A stretch of DNA of 64,000 nucleotides, taken from the IMG/VR virus record IMGVR_UViG_3300031730_000001, positions 25,874 through 89,873 of that record; one strand, 5' to 3'. Below are positions 40,574 through 48,847 of this stretch, piece after piece. This DNA is from a virus. How positions within the stretch are numbered: the stretch's first letter is position 1; every line of letters starts with the position of its first letter. The position numbers were made by a program, and so were the translations under genes. The notes under the pieces were generated by a model. The model made no database searches. It saw only the letters and a program-made list of their open reading frames with translations, and had not been told where the DNA came from.

Positions 40574-40948
40574 GTGGGAATCGACTTCTCGCACACCCAA
40601 GCCCAGTGGTCGTACACCGGCTTCGGCGCCTTCCGTCGTGCGATCGCCCTGTTTGAGGGCTTCGAGCTCGACGACATGGAGGGCTTCGGCGGCGACCGCG
40701 ACTGGTCCACCGTCGCCACCGACCTCGCGCCGCTGCTCAATCACTCCGACTGCGACGGCGAGATGACGCCCGACGAGTGCCGCCAGGTCGCCCCGCGCCT
40801 GCGGCAGGTGATCGACGAGCTGTGGCCTGCCGAGCGGGCCGTCTGGGAGACCGATCCGAGCGCGCACTACAACCGCCGCGCCGGTCTCGAACTCGCCGAC
40901 GGCATGGACGCCGCAGCCGCCGTCGACGAGCACCTGCAATTCCAGTGA
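40574..40948 (+). CDS. Conserved phage protein of unknown function
   Basis: 124 residues, GTG start after AAAGGAG. IDFSHTQAQWSYTGFGAFRR is the N-terminal signature of a Streptomyces family; the middle has an acidic loop (NHSDCDGEMTPDECRQ) that could bind calcium. Unknown. Confidence 0.6.
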   Translation: MGIDFSHTQAQWSYTGFGAFRRAIALFEGFELDDMEGFGGDRDWSTVATDLAPLLNHSDCDGEMTPDECRQVAPRLRQVIDELWPAERAVWETDPSAHYNRRAGLELADGMDAAAAVDEHLQFQ

Positions 40949-40968
40949 TCCACGCGAAGGAGACCCCG

Positions 40969-41274
40969 ATGACGATCCGTTACAGCGCCCCGATGCCCGT
41001 CGAACTGCGGCATTTCATGCGCGCCAAGCAGGACCCGGCCCGCGCCGTCGCTTGCCCGCACTGCGGGGTGGCCGCGCACAAGCCGTGCCGACTGCGCACC
41101 AACGGCCGCCTGCTGACGGAGCCGCACCCGCAGCGCCGGTCCGTGTGGGCGCAGGCCATCGCCTGCTGCCCCGCCTGCCAGGTCACGCCCGGCACGCCCT
41201 GCCACGAGGACGGCCGCGCCCGCGACACCGTCCATGCCCGCCGCTACACCGAAGCCGGGGAGACCGCAGCGTGA
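40969..41274 (+). CDS. Double zinc-finger protein
   Basis: 101 residues. Two copies of the actinophage finger: CPHCGVAAHKPC...PHPQR and CPACQVTPGTPC...VHARR. GAAGGAG precedes ATG 40,969; an upstream GTG at 40,945 overlaps the previous gene. Likely binds nucleic acid. Confidence 0.65.
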   Translation: MTIRYSAPMPVELRHFMRAKQDPARAVACPHCGVAAHKPCRLRTNGRLLTEPHPQRRSVWAQAIACCPACQVTPGTPCHEDGRARDTVHARRYTEAGETAA

Positions 41275-41588
41275 GCGCCATCTGCCGCATCGACGAGTGC
41301 ACGACCCCGCCCCGGCCCGGCCGCCGCCTGTGCAACAAGCATCAGGTTCGGGTCACCCGCCACGGCAACCCGGACTTCACCGAGTGGACGGTCGCCGACG
41401 GCTTCGACGTCGAACTCCTCGTCGCCGATCCCCGACCCGCCGAGGGGCTGACCCGGCTGGAGCGCGTGATGGTCGCCCGCGGGCTGACCGAACGCGACGT
41501 GCCGGCCGAGGAGATAGCCCGCATCGTCGGCGTCCACCCGCGCAGCGTCTACCGCTGGCGATCTGAGGGATTCCGGCAGGCCGCCTAA
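41271..41588 (+). CDS. Zinc-knuckle protein with C-terminal HTH
   Basis: 105 residues. CRIDECTTPPRPGRRLCNKH forms a Cys/His motif seen in phage HNH-like proteins, and EEIARIVGVHPRSVYRWRSE is a helix-turn-helix. Possibly a regulator. GTG start overlaps the preceding stop. Confidence 0.58.
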   Translation: MSAICRIDECTTPPRPGRRLCNKHQVRVTRHGNPDFTEWTVADGFDVELLVADPRPAEGLTRLERVMVARGLTERDVPAEEIARIVGVHPRSVYRWRSEGFRQAA

Positions 41589-41654
41589 GCCCCGCCACCC
41601 CCGCCCCGCACCGCGACAGCACCGCCGCCTGACCACCCACCGAAGGAGATCCGC

Positions 41655-42077
41655 ATGACCGAGACCGAGACCACACCCCGCCTCGCTACAGCCCTCACCG
41701 TCTGGCAGGCGTGGTGGGAGGACCACGACATGTGGGACGGCAACGAGATGTACCTCGACTTCGACACCGCCAAGACCCATGCCGCGTTCAGCTACGAGAC
41801 CGACGAGTACCCCGAGCCCGAGGACCGCGACGAGACCGTCCGGCCCGACTTCTCGTGGGAGTTCGGCTACGGCCAGTGGATGCTCCTCGACGGCGGCAAG
41901 GACACCCTCGTCCGCGTCTCCCGCCGATCCGTGTACCGCCCGGCGACCGAGCGGGAGGTTCAGCAGCAGGACGCGCTGATGGCTGCCGAGCGTGCCGCCC
42001 GGGTCGCCTACCCGCACTTGTCGACGCGCGAGGCGATGGCGGCCATGCAGCCGACAGGGCGGCCCACTGATGCCTGA
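41655..42077 (+). CDS. Small acidic protein of unknown function
   Basis: 140 residues. WQAWWEDHDMWDGNEMYLDF and DFSWEFGYGQWMLLDGGKD suggest a beta-rich Trp-rich fold. GAAGGAG before the ATG. Overlaps the next start. Unknown. Confidence 0.52.
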   Translation: MTETETTPRLATALTVWQAWWEDHDMWDGNEMYLDFDTAKTHAAFSYETDEYPEPEDRDETVRPDFSWEFGYGQWMLLDGGKDTLVRVSRRSVYRPATEREVQQQDALMAAERAARVAYPHLSTREAMAAMQPTGRPTDA

Positions 42078-42375
42078 CCGCACAACCCCCACCCCGCCTC
42101 CCCGCCGCCGCCAGTCGACCCGCAAGTACTTGACCCCGACCGCCGAGCGGATCATCGCCGACTGCTATCCGGGCCAGGTGCTGGCGACGGTTTTGGAGCG
42201 GGCGGTGCGTGCGATGGCGGTCCGGGACGGGCTGCTGACGGCGGCGACGGGTCGGCGTCGGGCGGGGCGCATCCCAGCCGTGAAGGCGCCGTCCGGCGGC
42301 CCCAGTTCGTCTCTGGCGGCCTCAGGGCCCGTCGAGGCCCCCCGCGCCCTCCCGGACGCTCCTGGCGACTCCTAG
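42070..42375 (+). CDS. Small basic protein, possible RHH
   Basis: 101 residues. TRKYLTPTAERIIADCYPGQ and VLATVLERAVRAMAVRDGLL look like a ribbon-helix-helix fold followed by a disordered tail. May be a small DNA-binding regulator of the following transporter-DpdA pair. Low certainty. Confidence 0.45.
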   Translation: MPDRTTPTPPPRRRQSTRKYLTPTAERIIADCYPGQVLATVLERAVRAMAVRDGLLTAATGRRRAGRIPAVKAPSGGPSSSLAASGPVEAPRALPDAPGDS

Positions 42376-42434
42376 GGCCGTTTACGGGCCTCGGCCCGGA
42401 TCTGAAACCGCAACCCACCGACAGGGGAACCGAC

Positions 42435-42962
42435 ATGACCATCCGCCGTACCGCCGTTGCCGCAACAACCCTCGCCGCCTACATCGCCACGATCCCCGCC
42501 GCGAACATGGCGGTCGCCCATTTCGGCGCCGTCCCGGTCGGCTTCGGGCTACTGGCCCCGGCCGGCGTGTACGCGGTCGGCATCGCCCTGGTGCTGCGGG
42601 ATCTCGCCCGTGAAGTGGCGGGCCGCGCCGCGGTGGCGGCTGCCATCATCGCTGGTGCGGCCCTCTCCTTCCTGCTGGCCACCCCAGCCCTGGCGCTCGC
42701 GTCCACCGTGGCGTTCGCGGTGTCGGAGATCCTTGACTTCGCCGTGTACGAGCCTCTCCGAAAGCGCGGTCTGCTGGCTGCGATGACCGCCTCGAACGCG
42801 GCGGGTCTCGCCGCGGACAGCCTGCTCTTCCTGTGGCTCGCCTTCGGGTCCCTCACGTTTCTGCCGGGCCAGATCCTCGGCAAGGCATGGATGACCGTTG
42901 CCGCAGTCGCCGTCATCGCGGCGTTCCGTCGGCGGGTGCGTGGCGGGGCGGTGACGGCGTGA
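42435..42962 (+). CDS. VUT family (YhhQ-like) precursor transporter
   Basis: 175 residues, five or six hydrophobic helices. The signature region with VAHFGAVPVGFGLLAPAGVY, VLRDLAREVAGRAA, ALASTVAFAVSEILDFAVYE and GLAADSLLFLWLAFGSLTFLPG matches the VUT/YhhQ family, importers of preQ0 or preQ1 for queuosine-type bases. Coupled (GTGA) to the DpdA-like gene, so the imported 7-deazapurine probably feeds that enzyme. RBS is weak (AGGGGAA). Confidence 0.85.
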   Translation: MTIRRTAVAATTLAAYIATIPAANMAVAHFGAVPVGFGLLAPAGVYAVGIALVLRDLAREVAGRAAVAAAIIAGAALSFLLATPALALASTVAFAVSEILDFAVYEPLRKRGLLAAMTASNAAGLAADSLLFLWLAFGSLTFLPGQILGKAWMTVAAVAVIAAFRRRVRGGAVTA

Positions 42963-44005
42963 CCGCGGCCCCCGACCTCGACGCCGTCTGGACGCTGGAG
43001 GACTGCGACTGCGCCATGCGGTTCCTGTGCGGTCACTGCGTCCACGACCGGTGCGAGGACTGCGGGGGCTGCTCCGGCGGCGGCCCATGCGTCTGCCCGT
43101 GCGGGATTGCCGAACGCGGCGCGTGGACGGCGATGTGGGACAGCCTGGTCGCCGACCTGTACCTGGGCACGCACATGACGTCGTGGCTGTGGGACAAGAC
43201 GCTGGAGAAACAGTTCAAGGGCGTCACGTTCTTCATCTCCCGCGTCCGGCTCGCCCCGCGACGCAGCCCTTTCCCGCGCGCCCTGCACCGTTACTGCATC
43301 GACTCCGGCGGCTTCTCCGAACTGCAGAAGTTCGGGCGCTGGAGGATCACCGCCGCCGAATACGTCGCCGAGATCCGCCGCTTCCTTGCCGAACTCGGCT
43401 ACGAGCTGTGCGTGTGGGTTGCCCCGCAGGACCTGATGTGCGAGGAGATCGTCATCCGTGGCGGCGTCGGCGCCCGTGGCCAGGTCTTCCACGGCACCCG
43501 CGAGCTGCGTGGCCTGAAGCCGGGAGATCCGGAACAGGATCTGACGACCGCGGTACGGATCCATCAGCGGCTCACCGTCGAGAACCTGGTCGAGCTTCGG
43601 AGACTCGCCCCAGAGATCAAGTTCATACCGGTGCTGCAAGGCAACCGCTTCGAGGACTACGTGCACTGCGACCAGTTGTACGCAGCGGCGGGTATCGACC
43701 TTGCTGCAGAGCCCGTCGTCGGTCTCGGCTCCGTCTGCCGTCGCCAAGCCACCAGCGAAATCCGGGAGATCGTCGAGCACTTCGCCGCCAAGGGCTACCG
43801 CCTGCACGGCTTCGGCGTGAAAACCCTCGGCCTCGCCCAGTACGCCGACGGGCTCGTCTCCGCGGACTCGATGGCCTGGTCCGAAGACGCCCGCCGCTCC
43901 GGCCCCCTGCCCGGTCACGCGCACAAAAACTGCGCCAACTGTCCCGACTGGGCGCACCGCTGGCACCGGCGCATCGTCCAGACCCACCTCACCCCCGCCC
44001 CGTGA
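42959..44005 (+). CDS. dpdA: DpdA-family 7-deazaguanine DNA transglycosylase
   Basis: 348 residues. The tRNA-guanine transglycosylase fold is marked by Asp115 in DSGGFSELQKFG, FIPVLQGNR (224-230), GLGSVCRR (255-262), LHGFGVK (283-288) and SADSMAW with Asp303, the presumed nucleophile. A Cys pair CANC (325-328) with nearby His gives the zinc site. These fit the DpdA proteins that insert 7-deazaguanine bases into phage DNA better than a tRNA enzyme. The N-terminus (CDCAM to CVCPCG, residues 16-48) is an unusually Cys-rich extension. Overlaps the transporter gene by 4 bases. Confidence 0.88.
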   Translation: MTAAPDLDAVWTLEDCDCAMRFLCGHCVHDRCEDCGGCSGGGPCVCPCGIAERGAWTAMWDSLVADLYLGTHMTSWLWDKTLEKQFKGVTFFISRVRLAPRRSPFPRALHRYCIDSGGFSELQKFGRWRITAAEYVAEIRRFLAELGYELCVWVAPQDLMCEEIVIRGGVGARGQVFHGTRELRGLKPGDPEQDLTTAVRIHQRLTVENLVELRRLAPEIKFIPVLQGNRFEDYVHCDQLYAAAGIDLAAEPVVGLGSVCRRQATSEIREIVEHFAAKGYRLHGFGVKTLGLAQYADGLVSADSMAWSEDARRSGPLPGHAHKNCANCPDWAHRWHRRIVQTHLTPAP

Positions 44006-44061
44006 CCCCCGCCCTGGCCGTCGTCTTCCTGGCGGCGGCCGGCCCCACCCGAAGGAGCCCC

Positions 44062-44328
44062 ATGACCACCGACCCGCAGGCCACTCTCGACCCGTTCGGG
44101 CCGCCTCTGCCAACTGCCGAGGAAGCCGCGACCACAGGGCGTATCGGCTGGAACCTCCGCTGCAACAACTGCGGCGGCTACGGCGCCACCTGGATCCCCG
44201 GCATGCGGCCGGGATGGGGTGCCCTCGCCCTCTGCAACCCGGACGCGAAGGCCCTTCAGGCCATGCAGCTCCGCCACTCCGCCGAGCTGAAGGCCCTGAC
44301 CGTCGTCAACTTCGAACAGGACCGGTGA
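44062..44328 (+). CDS. Small Cys-containing protein
   Basis: 88 residues. IGWNLRCNNCGGYGATWIPG contains one CxxC; ATG 44,062 with GAAGGAG is chosen though the frame extends to 44,002. Coupled to the next gene. Unknown. Confidence 0.55.
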   Translation: MTTDPQATLDPFGPPLPTAEEAATTGRIGWNLRCNNCGGYGATWIPGMRPGWGALALCNPDAKALQAMQLRHSAELKALTVVNFEQDR

Positions 44329-44516
44329 CCGCCGTGACCGACCCGCAGCCTGTCGTCTGGATCGACGGCGACCCGCTCATGGAAGCCATCGCCGCCGCCG
44401 TCTACCGGGAGGCTCGCGGCCTGCCCGAGGACGCCGTTCTCGCGGGGGACGCCCTGTGGTTCCACGTCCGCGACGACGAGGTCGTCATCGAGTTCGCGGT
44501 GGAGGTCCCGCAGTGA
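44325..44516 (+). CDS. Small protein of unknown function
   Basis: 63 residues, GTG start: DPLMEAIAAAVYREARGLPE and an acidic strand. Coupled. GTG 44,334 is another possible start. Confidence 0.48.
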   Translation: MTAVTDPQPVVWIDGDPLMEAIAAAVYREARGLPEDAVLAGDALWFHVRDDEVVIEFAVEVPQ

Positions 44517-44836
44517 CCACCGCGCAGCTCCTCGCTGAGTCCCTCGCCACGATCCCCGTCCTGCTGCGTGCGGGTGCGGTGTGGCTGCTCCTGCTGTGCG
44601 GGGTAGCGGGGCTGGCCGTGTACGCGGCGGGTGTCGTGGCGTGGTGCGGCTGCCGGTGGGTGTGGCAGGCCGTTCGCGGTATCTGGGCGCCCACTGGGGG
44701 GCCTGAGGGGGGCTCGGGGCTCCCGGGCGACCTCCGGGCGGCTCCTGAGCCCGCAGAGACGCTCTCAGGGCGTCCAGGGCCGAGCTGGGCGCGCGGCGAC
44801 ACCGACAACCAACCCGAGATTGGAGAAGCCGCATGA
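44513..44836 (+). CDS. Membrane protein with disordered tail
   Basis: 107 residues. One or two hydrophobic helices (about 15-45, AVWLLLLCGVAGLAVYAAGV) and a Pro/Gly-rich tail. GTG start overlapping the upstream stop. Unknown. Confidence 0.5.
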   Translation: MTTAQLLAESLATIPVLLRAGAVWLLLLCGVAGLAVYAAGVVAWCGCRWVWQAVRGIWAPTGGPEGGSGLPGDLRAAPEPAETLSGRPGPSWARGDTDNQPEIGEAA

Positions 44837-45039
44837 AATTCGCCTGCCAGAACTGCCGCCGCCCACTCCACTGGCTCGACGAAACGGGCTGGCTCCACGG
44901 CGAACTCCCGCAGTACGCCCACGAACCCATCACCTGCGAGCGCCCCGAACCAGTCTGCGAGTACAGCACCTGCAACCACGCCGACGGGCCCGACGCCTCC
45001 TGCACCTGCCGCTGCCACAACCCGAGGACCACACGATGA
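44833..45039 (+). CDS. Small Cys-rich protein
   Basis: 68 residues with eight cysteines, CQNC, CEYSTC and CTCRCH, so one or two zinc sites. Coupled. One of the cluster of zinc proteins at 44-49 kb. Confidence 0.55.
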   Translation: MKFACQNCRRPLHWLDETGWLHGELPQYAHEPITCERPEPVCEYSTCNHADGPDASCTCRCHNPRTTR

Positions 45040-45476
45040 CCGACAAGCCGTACCGACTACTCGTCACCGGGTCCCGCGACTGGACCGACGAGGAACTCAT
45101 CCGCCACCAACTCACCCGCGCATGGCTCACCGTCAAAGGCCCCTTCGTCGTCATCCACGGCGGATGCCCCACCGGCGCCGACTGGATGGCATCCGACTGG
45201 GTCGCCAACATGCTCGAAGCCGAGATGGGCGACGTCCGCGAAGAAGGACACCCGGCCCAGCGGCACCCGACTGAGGACTTCGGCCCGTGGCCAGGCGCCG
45301 GGCCCCGCCGCAACGCCCACATGGTCGGCCTCGGCGCGGACGCCTGCCTCGCCTTCATCGGCCCGTGCACCAAACCCAACTGCCGCCGCCCGCAACCCCA
45401 CGGCAGCCACGGCGCGAGCGGATGCGCAGACCTCGCCGAAGCCGCAGGCATCCCGACGAGGAGGTTCACCGCATGA
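45036..45476 (+). CDS. SLOG/YspA-type nucleotide-binding protein (DUF2493)
   Basis: 146 residues. YRLLVTGSRDWTDEELIRHQ, FVVIHGGCPTGADWMASDWV and the PGAGPRRNAHM region are the SLOG-fold signatures of the YspA/cpYpsA-related family (DUF2493), which bind nucleotides or ADP-ribose-like ligands. The role in phage is unknown; it could supply or recycle a nucleotide. Coupled to neighbours. Confidence 0.85.
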   Translation: MTDKPYRLLVTGSRDWTDEELIRHQLTRAWLTVKGPFVVIHGGCPTGADWMASDWVANMLEAEMGDVREEGHPAQRHPTEDFGPWPGAGPRRNAHMVGLGADACLAFIGPCTKPNCRRPQPHGSHGASGCADLAEAAGIPTRRFTA

Positions 45477-45829
45477 CCGACCTCGTGCGCGCCACATGCC
45501 CCGGCTGCGGCAACGACCGCCGAGTCACCGTCGCCGGAACCTTCGGCCGCCACCGCAAAGGCGGCATCACCTGCCCCGGCGCCGGACAACCCGCACCCGG
45601 CATCACCCCGCCCGAATCACACCGAGGCGCCACCGGTCTCACCGGACCGCCACCACCGGACGAACCTGCAGCAGGCCGATCCTGCGACGCAGGCAACTGC
45701 AACCGGCCCTCCATCGGATGGCGGCTCTTCCGAGGCCAACGCGAATGGCTTCCCGTCTGCGGCTTCTGCATGGACGGACCACCCGGACGCACCCGCATCC
45801 ACGACCCAGAGGACACCGACCATGCATGA
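45473..45829 (+). CDS. Small protein with Cys pairs
   Basis: 118 residues. An N-terminal CPGCGNDRR...CPGAG and a C-terminal CDAGNCNRP...CGFCMDG suggest two zinc sites. Coupled. Unknown. Confidence 0.52.
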   Translation: MTDLVRATCPGCGNDRRVTVAGTFGRHRKGGITCPGAGQPAPGITPPESHRGATGLTGPPPPDEPAAGRSCDAGNCNRPSIGWRLFRGQREWLPVCGFCMDGPPGRTRIHDPEDTDHA

Positions 45830-46403
45830 CCCGTTGACCGTCGCCTTCGAGATCCGCCGCCCGTGGCCCAAGGCCGTTGACTGGCGCGCCAAGCAGGCCG
45901 TCCGAGACGGCGTCCGCTGGAGGCTCGGCGCTCCCTACGCGGTGCTCGCCGGGCGCGGCCTCTACTTCCCCTGCATGATCACCGTCTGGCATCGGGACCC
46001 GTCCGGCCACGACGACACCACCTGCCGCAGCATGCGCTGGCAGTGGCACGTCCACCACTGGAAGATCCAGATCTCGCCGCTCCAACACCTCCGCCGACGA
46101 CTCCTCACCCGCTGCACGTGGTGCGGTGGCCGCTCGACCAAGGGTGACGCGGTCAACGTCTCCCACCAGTGGGACGGGCCGCGCGGGCGCTGGTGGCAGG
46201 GAGAACCCGGCCTGTTCCACCGGGACTGCTCAGCCATCAAGTCCGCGCACGCCACCTGCGTATGCGAGTGGCCCGTGCTGGAGCACGACACCTACGGCAA
46301 GTGCGCCCGCTGCGAACGGTCCCGATCCTTCAGCACCACGGACGAACACCTGCCGCGACTGCGGGAGCTGGCCGCGATTCCGCACGGCAGTCGTCAGCCG
46401 TGA
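45822..46403 (+). CDS. Conserved phage protein with zinc site
   Basis: 193 residues. Trp/His-rich middle (RWQWHVHHWKIQISPLQHLR), then CTWCGGRSTKGDAVNVSHQW and CVCEWPVLEHDTYGKCARCE as two zinc sites. Unknown; the pattern is seen in Streptomyces phages. Confidence 0.6.
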   Translation: MHDPLTVAFEIRRPWPKAVDWRAKQAVRDGVRWRLGAPYAVLAGRGLYFPCMITVWHRDPSGHDDTTCRSMRWQWHVHHWKIQISPLQHLRRRLLTRCTWCGGRSTKGDAVNVSHQWDGPRGRWWQGEPGLFHRDCSAIKSAHATCVCEWPVLEHDTYGKCARCERSRSFSTTDEHLPRLRELAAIPHGSRQP

Positions 46404-46555
46404 CCGCGCCCCCGGACTGCGAGCCCCTCTGGCAGGACGACGACTGGGACATCGCACCACCCGACCCCCGCATCAACGACCTACGCGGACAAGGCCTCAC
46501 CGCCATGCAGCTGCACACCATCACCGACATAGCGATCAGTCAGGAGTACCTGTGA
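46400..46555 (+). CDS. 51-residue protein
   Basis: Acidic N-terminus then LRGQGLTAMQLHTITDIAIS. GTG overlapping the preceding stop and its own stop overlapping the next start support translation. Unknown. Confidence 0.45.
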   Translation: MTAPPDCEPLWQDDDWDIAPPDPRINDLRGQGLTAMQLHTITDIAISQEYL

Positions 46556-46797
46556 CCAGCCCCAGCGACGAACTCACCCGCCAGCGGGAACAACTCATCG
46601 AAGCCATGTCCGGCGTCAGCGAAGAACGCTGGTGCGCAGGCTGGCTGGGCGGCCTCGAACAACGCCTCCACGCAGAAGGCGGCATCTGGGAAACCATCGG
46701 CCGCGCCACCGGCTGGCCAGTCGGCGACTACCAGGAATGGACCTGGTTCCCCTGGGACGAGGCCGCGCAGATCTTCGCGAACGGAGGCCAGCCGTGA
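46552..46797 (+). CDS. Small helical Trp-rich protein
   Basis: 81 residues: TRQREQLIEAMSGVSEERWC then a Trp-rich end (YQEWTWFPWDEAAQIF). GTG start, coupled at both ends. Unknown. Confidence 0.5.
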   Translation: MTSPSDELTRQREQLIEAMSGVSEERWCAGWLGGLEQRLHAEGGIWETIGRATGWPVGDYQEWTWFPWDEAAQIFANGGQP

Positions 46798-46964
46798 CCG
46801 GGCCGTCCAACCCCCGTCGCGAACACGCCGGCACACGTGGCCGCAACTGGGAGACCCGCCTCATCACCCCCGGCGAAACCGTGGTCGAAGACGACGACGA
46901 GGAACTCGCCCCACCACCGTCCGCCAACCGGGAGACACGACGCGCAGCACGGAGGGCGAAGTGA
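46794..46964 (+). CDS. 56-residue charged protein
   Basis: A basic start, an acidic middle (TVVEDDDEELAPPPSANRE) and a basic end. Coupled at both ends. Unknown. Confidence 0.42.
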   Translation: MTGPSNPRREHAGTRGRNWETRLITPGETVVEDDDEELAPPPSANRETRRAARRAK

Positions 46965-47485
46965 CCGACCAGCCCGAGCACGTCTGCAAGCCGGGCGCCA
47001 CCGTCTACTACTGTCCGGCCAGCGACGAAACCGAATCCGACTGCCACGGCGGCTTCGGCCAGTGCTGCGAGAGGCCCGACCTGCACCGGCCCGTATCCAC
47101 CGTCCTCCGCGATCACCTCGCCGCCGCGCTCATCGCCCGCATCAGGCAGGCCACCGTCTCCCGCACTCAGCCTTTCGACGCCGCGACCTCGCTGCTTGCG
47201 GCGACAGAGTTCGACCTCGCCGACACTGCCCTGGCCGCACTCACGAAGTACCTCGACATCGGCGACGCCGAAGCCTGGTGCAAGATCTGCCGCCGCGTCT
47301 GGGACGGCAAACACCACCGCTGCGAGTCGGACGCCGAACAGCGCGTCGCCCGCGTCCATGCCGCGCTCGCCACCTTCGAGGGGCGCGGCGTCCTCGCCAT
47401 CGGCGCCACGAACTTCGACATCCCCACCGCAGGCGAAGTCATCGCCGCCGTCCGTACCGCCCTCGACGAACCCAAGGAGGGCTGA
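46961..47485 (+). CDS. Phage protein with zinc sites
   Basis: 174 residues, GTG start. Cys/His cluster at the N-terminus (CKPGATVYYCPASDETESDC) and CKICRRVWDGKHHRC in the middle; helical elsewhere. Unknown. Confidence 0.55.
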   Translation: MTDQPEHVCKPGATVYYCPASDETESDCHGGFGQCCERPDLHRPVSTVLRDHLAAALIARIRQATVSRTQPFDAATSLLAATEFDLADTALAALTKYLDIGDAEAWCKICRRVWDGKHHRCESDAEQRVARVHAALATFEGRGVLAIGATNFDIPTAGEVIAAVRTALDEPKEG

Positions 47486-47487
47486 CG

Positions 47488-48366
47488 ATGCCCACACCCG
47501 AGGAGGACTTCGACGGCTGCAACTCCGAGTGTCGCCGCGCCGGAACCCACACCCTGCGCTGGGGCGGCTGCGAGCATGCGCCCGAACCCGAGCCGACCGT
47601 CAGCATGTCCGTGGTCTACCAGGACCACGATGGGCAGAACTCGATCGGCTTCGACACGTACACCGTCCCGCAGCTGGCCGACCTCATCGCGGACGCCTTC
47701 GTCACCCCACAGCCCGGATCGCTGCTGATCCCCATGGACAGGGCGTGGGCAAACGGCATAGCCCTCCATGCGGCGAAAGCGATCGTCCACCGCAACGACG
47801 CGAACAACGCCGAACAATCGCCGCGAACAACTCCGGACAACTCGCCGACCAGCAGCGATACGCCGGACAACTCGTTGCGGGATCAGCTTCAGGCCGCGAT
47901 CGAGTCCGAGGTCTACGAGTTCCGCGAGCGCACCATGTGGTGGCCGGAAGGCGAGATCGCCAAGGAGATCGCCCGACTCGCCACACGCGGCGCCATGGAG
48001 ATCCGCGACCGCGAGCTGGAACAACTCCGGGCCAAGGTCGCCGAGTTCGACCACATCATCAACTGGCACACCACCTGCGCCTCCTGCGCCCGCATCCTCG
48101 ACTCCAGCTACCAGGAGACTGTGCGCGCCGAACAGGCCGAGCGGCAGCGTGACCAGCTCGCCGCTCTCGTTCGCGACTTCCGCGACCCCGACCCGTGCCG
48201 CCTCGACCATCACGGCTACTGCCAGGCACACAGCTGGCTGTGTGGCGGCTCCCGCTGCCCGCATGCCCGTGCCCGCGAAGTCCTCGCCGAACTCGACAGC
48301 GGGCCGACCATCGACGAATGCCGCCGCGACGACCTGCGCTGCCCGCTGGAGAGGGACGGCGAGTGA
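47488..48366 (+). CDS. Coiled-coil zinc-binding phage protein
   Basis: 292 residues. N-terminal Cys cluster, a middle beta-rich region, a coiled coil (about 160-195), CASCARIL, another coiled stretch and a C-terminal CRLDHHGYCQAH...CPHARAREVL metal site. It shares that last site with the 21,554 protein. Unknown. Confidence 0.55.
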   Translation: MPTPEEDFDGCNSECRRAGTHTLRWGGCEHAPEPEPTVSMSVVYQDHDGQNSIGFDTYTVPQLADLIADAFVTPQPGSLLIPMDRAWANGIALHAAKAIVHRNDANNAEQSPRTTPDNSPTSSDTPDNSLRDQLQAAIESEVYEFRERTMWWPEGEIAKEIARLATRGAMEIRDRELEQLRAKVAEFDHIINWHTTCASCARILDSSYQETVRAEQAERQRDQLAALVRDFRDPDPCRLDHHGYCQAHSWLCGGSRCPHARAREVLAELDSGPTIDECRRDDLRCPLERDGE

Positions 48367-48587
48367 CCGCCACCGACTGGACCGGGCTCGCCGTCGGCGC
48401 CGCCCTCGGCCTCCTCGGGTACGCCGCCGTCCACACCGTCCGCCACTGGCTGCGCAAGACGATCGCCGCCCGGACGTGCCCGCTCTGCGGCTGCGACTGC
48501 CGGGCCAGCACCCCGCCGCCGCGCAGCTTCAGCGACGGGGCGGCGCAGCTCATCGACCAGCTCGAACGACAGAAGGAGCAGCAGTGA
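48363..48587 (+). CDS. Small membrane/zinc protein
   Basis: 74 residues. A hydrophobic helix (WTGLAVGAALGLLGYAAVHT), then CPLCGCDC and a helical end. Coupled at both ends. Unknown. Confidence 0.5.
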   Translation: MTATDWTGLAVGAALGLLGYAAVHTVRHWLRKTIAARTCPLCGCDCRASTPPPRSFSDGAAQLIDQLERQKEQQ

Positions 48588-48847
48588 CCGACTGGACCCC
48601 GCCACCGCCCGGCGACCGGCGCGAGCAACTCCCGGCACATCTGCTCGCCCTCGTCAACATCCCGCCGTACACGTCGACCGCCTGCGAGATGGCGGGACTC
48701 CTCGACGCAGCCGCCGACGAGTACCAGGACCGGGCCGACGGGATCGCAGCCTGGATTGACCGGCTGCACTCCCGCTGCCGGCTCAACAACAAGTACACGG
48801 GCGCCAGTTGTGACTGCGCCTGCCACCGGGAAGGGCCCCGCCCGTGA
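48584..48847 (+). CDS. Small protein of unknown function
   Basis: 87 residues, GTG start. YTSTACEMAGLLDAAADEYQ and an end with CRLNNKYTGASCDCACHRE. Coupled to the Thg1-like gene. Unknown. Confidence 0.5.
   Translation: MTDWTPPPPGDRREQLPAHLLALVNIPPYTSTACEMAGLLDAAADEYQDRADGIAAWIDRLHSRCRLNNKYTGASCDCACHREGPRP

Noticed and set aside
44002-44061. Upstream GTG start for the gene at 44,062
   Set aside because: In frame and overlapping the DpdA stop, but it lacks a ribosome site whereas GAAGGAG precedes the ATG.
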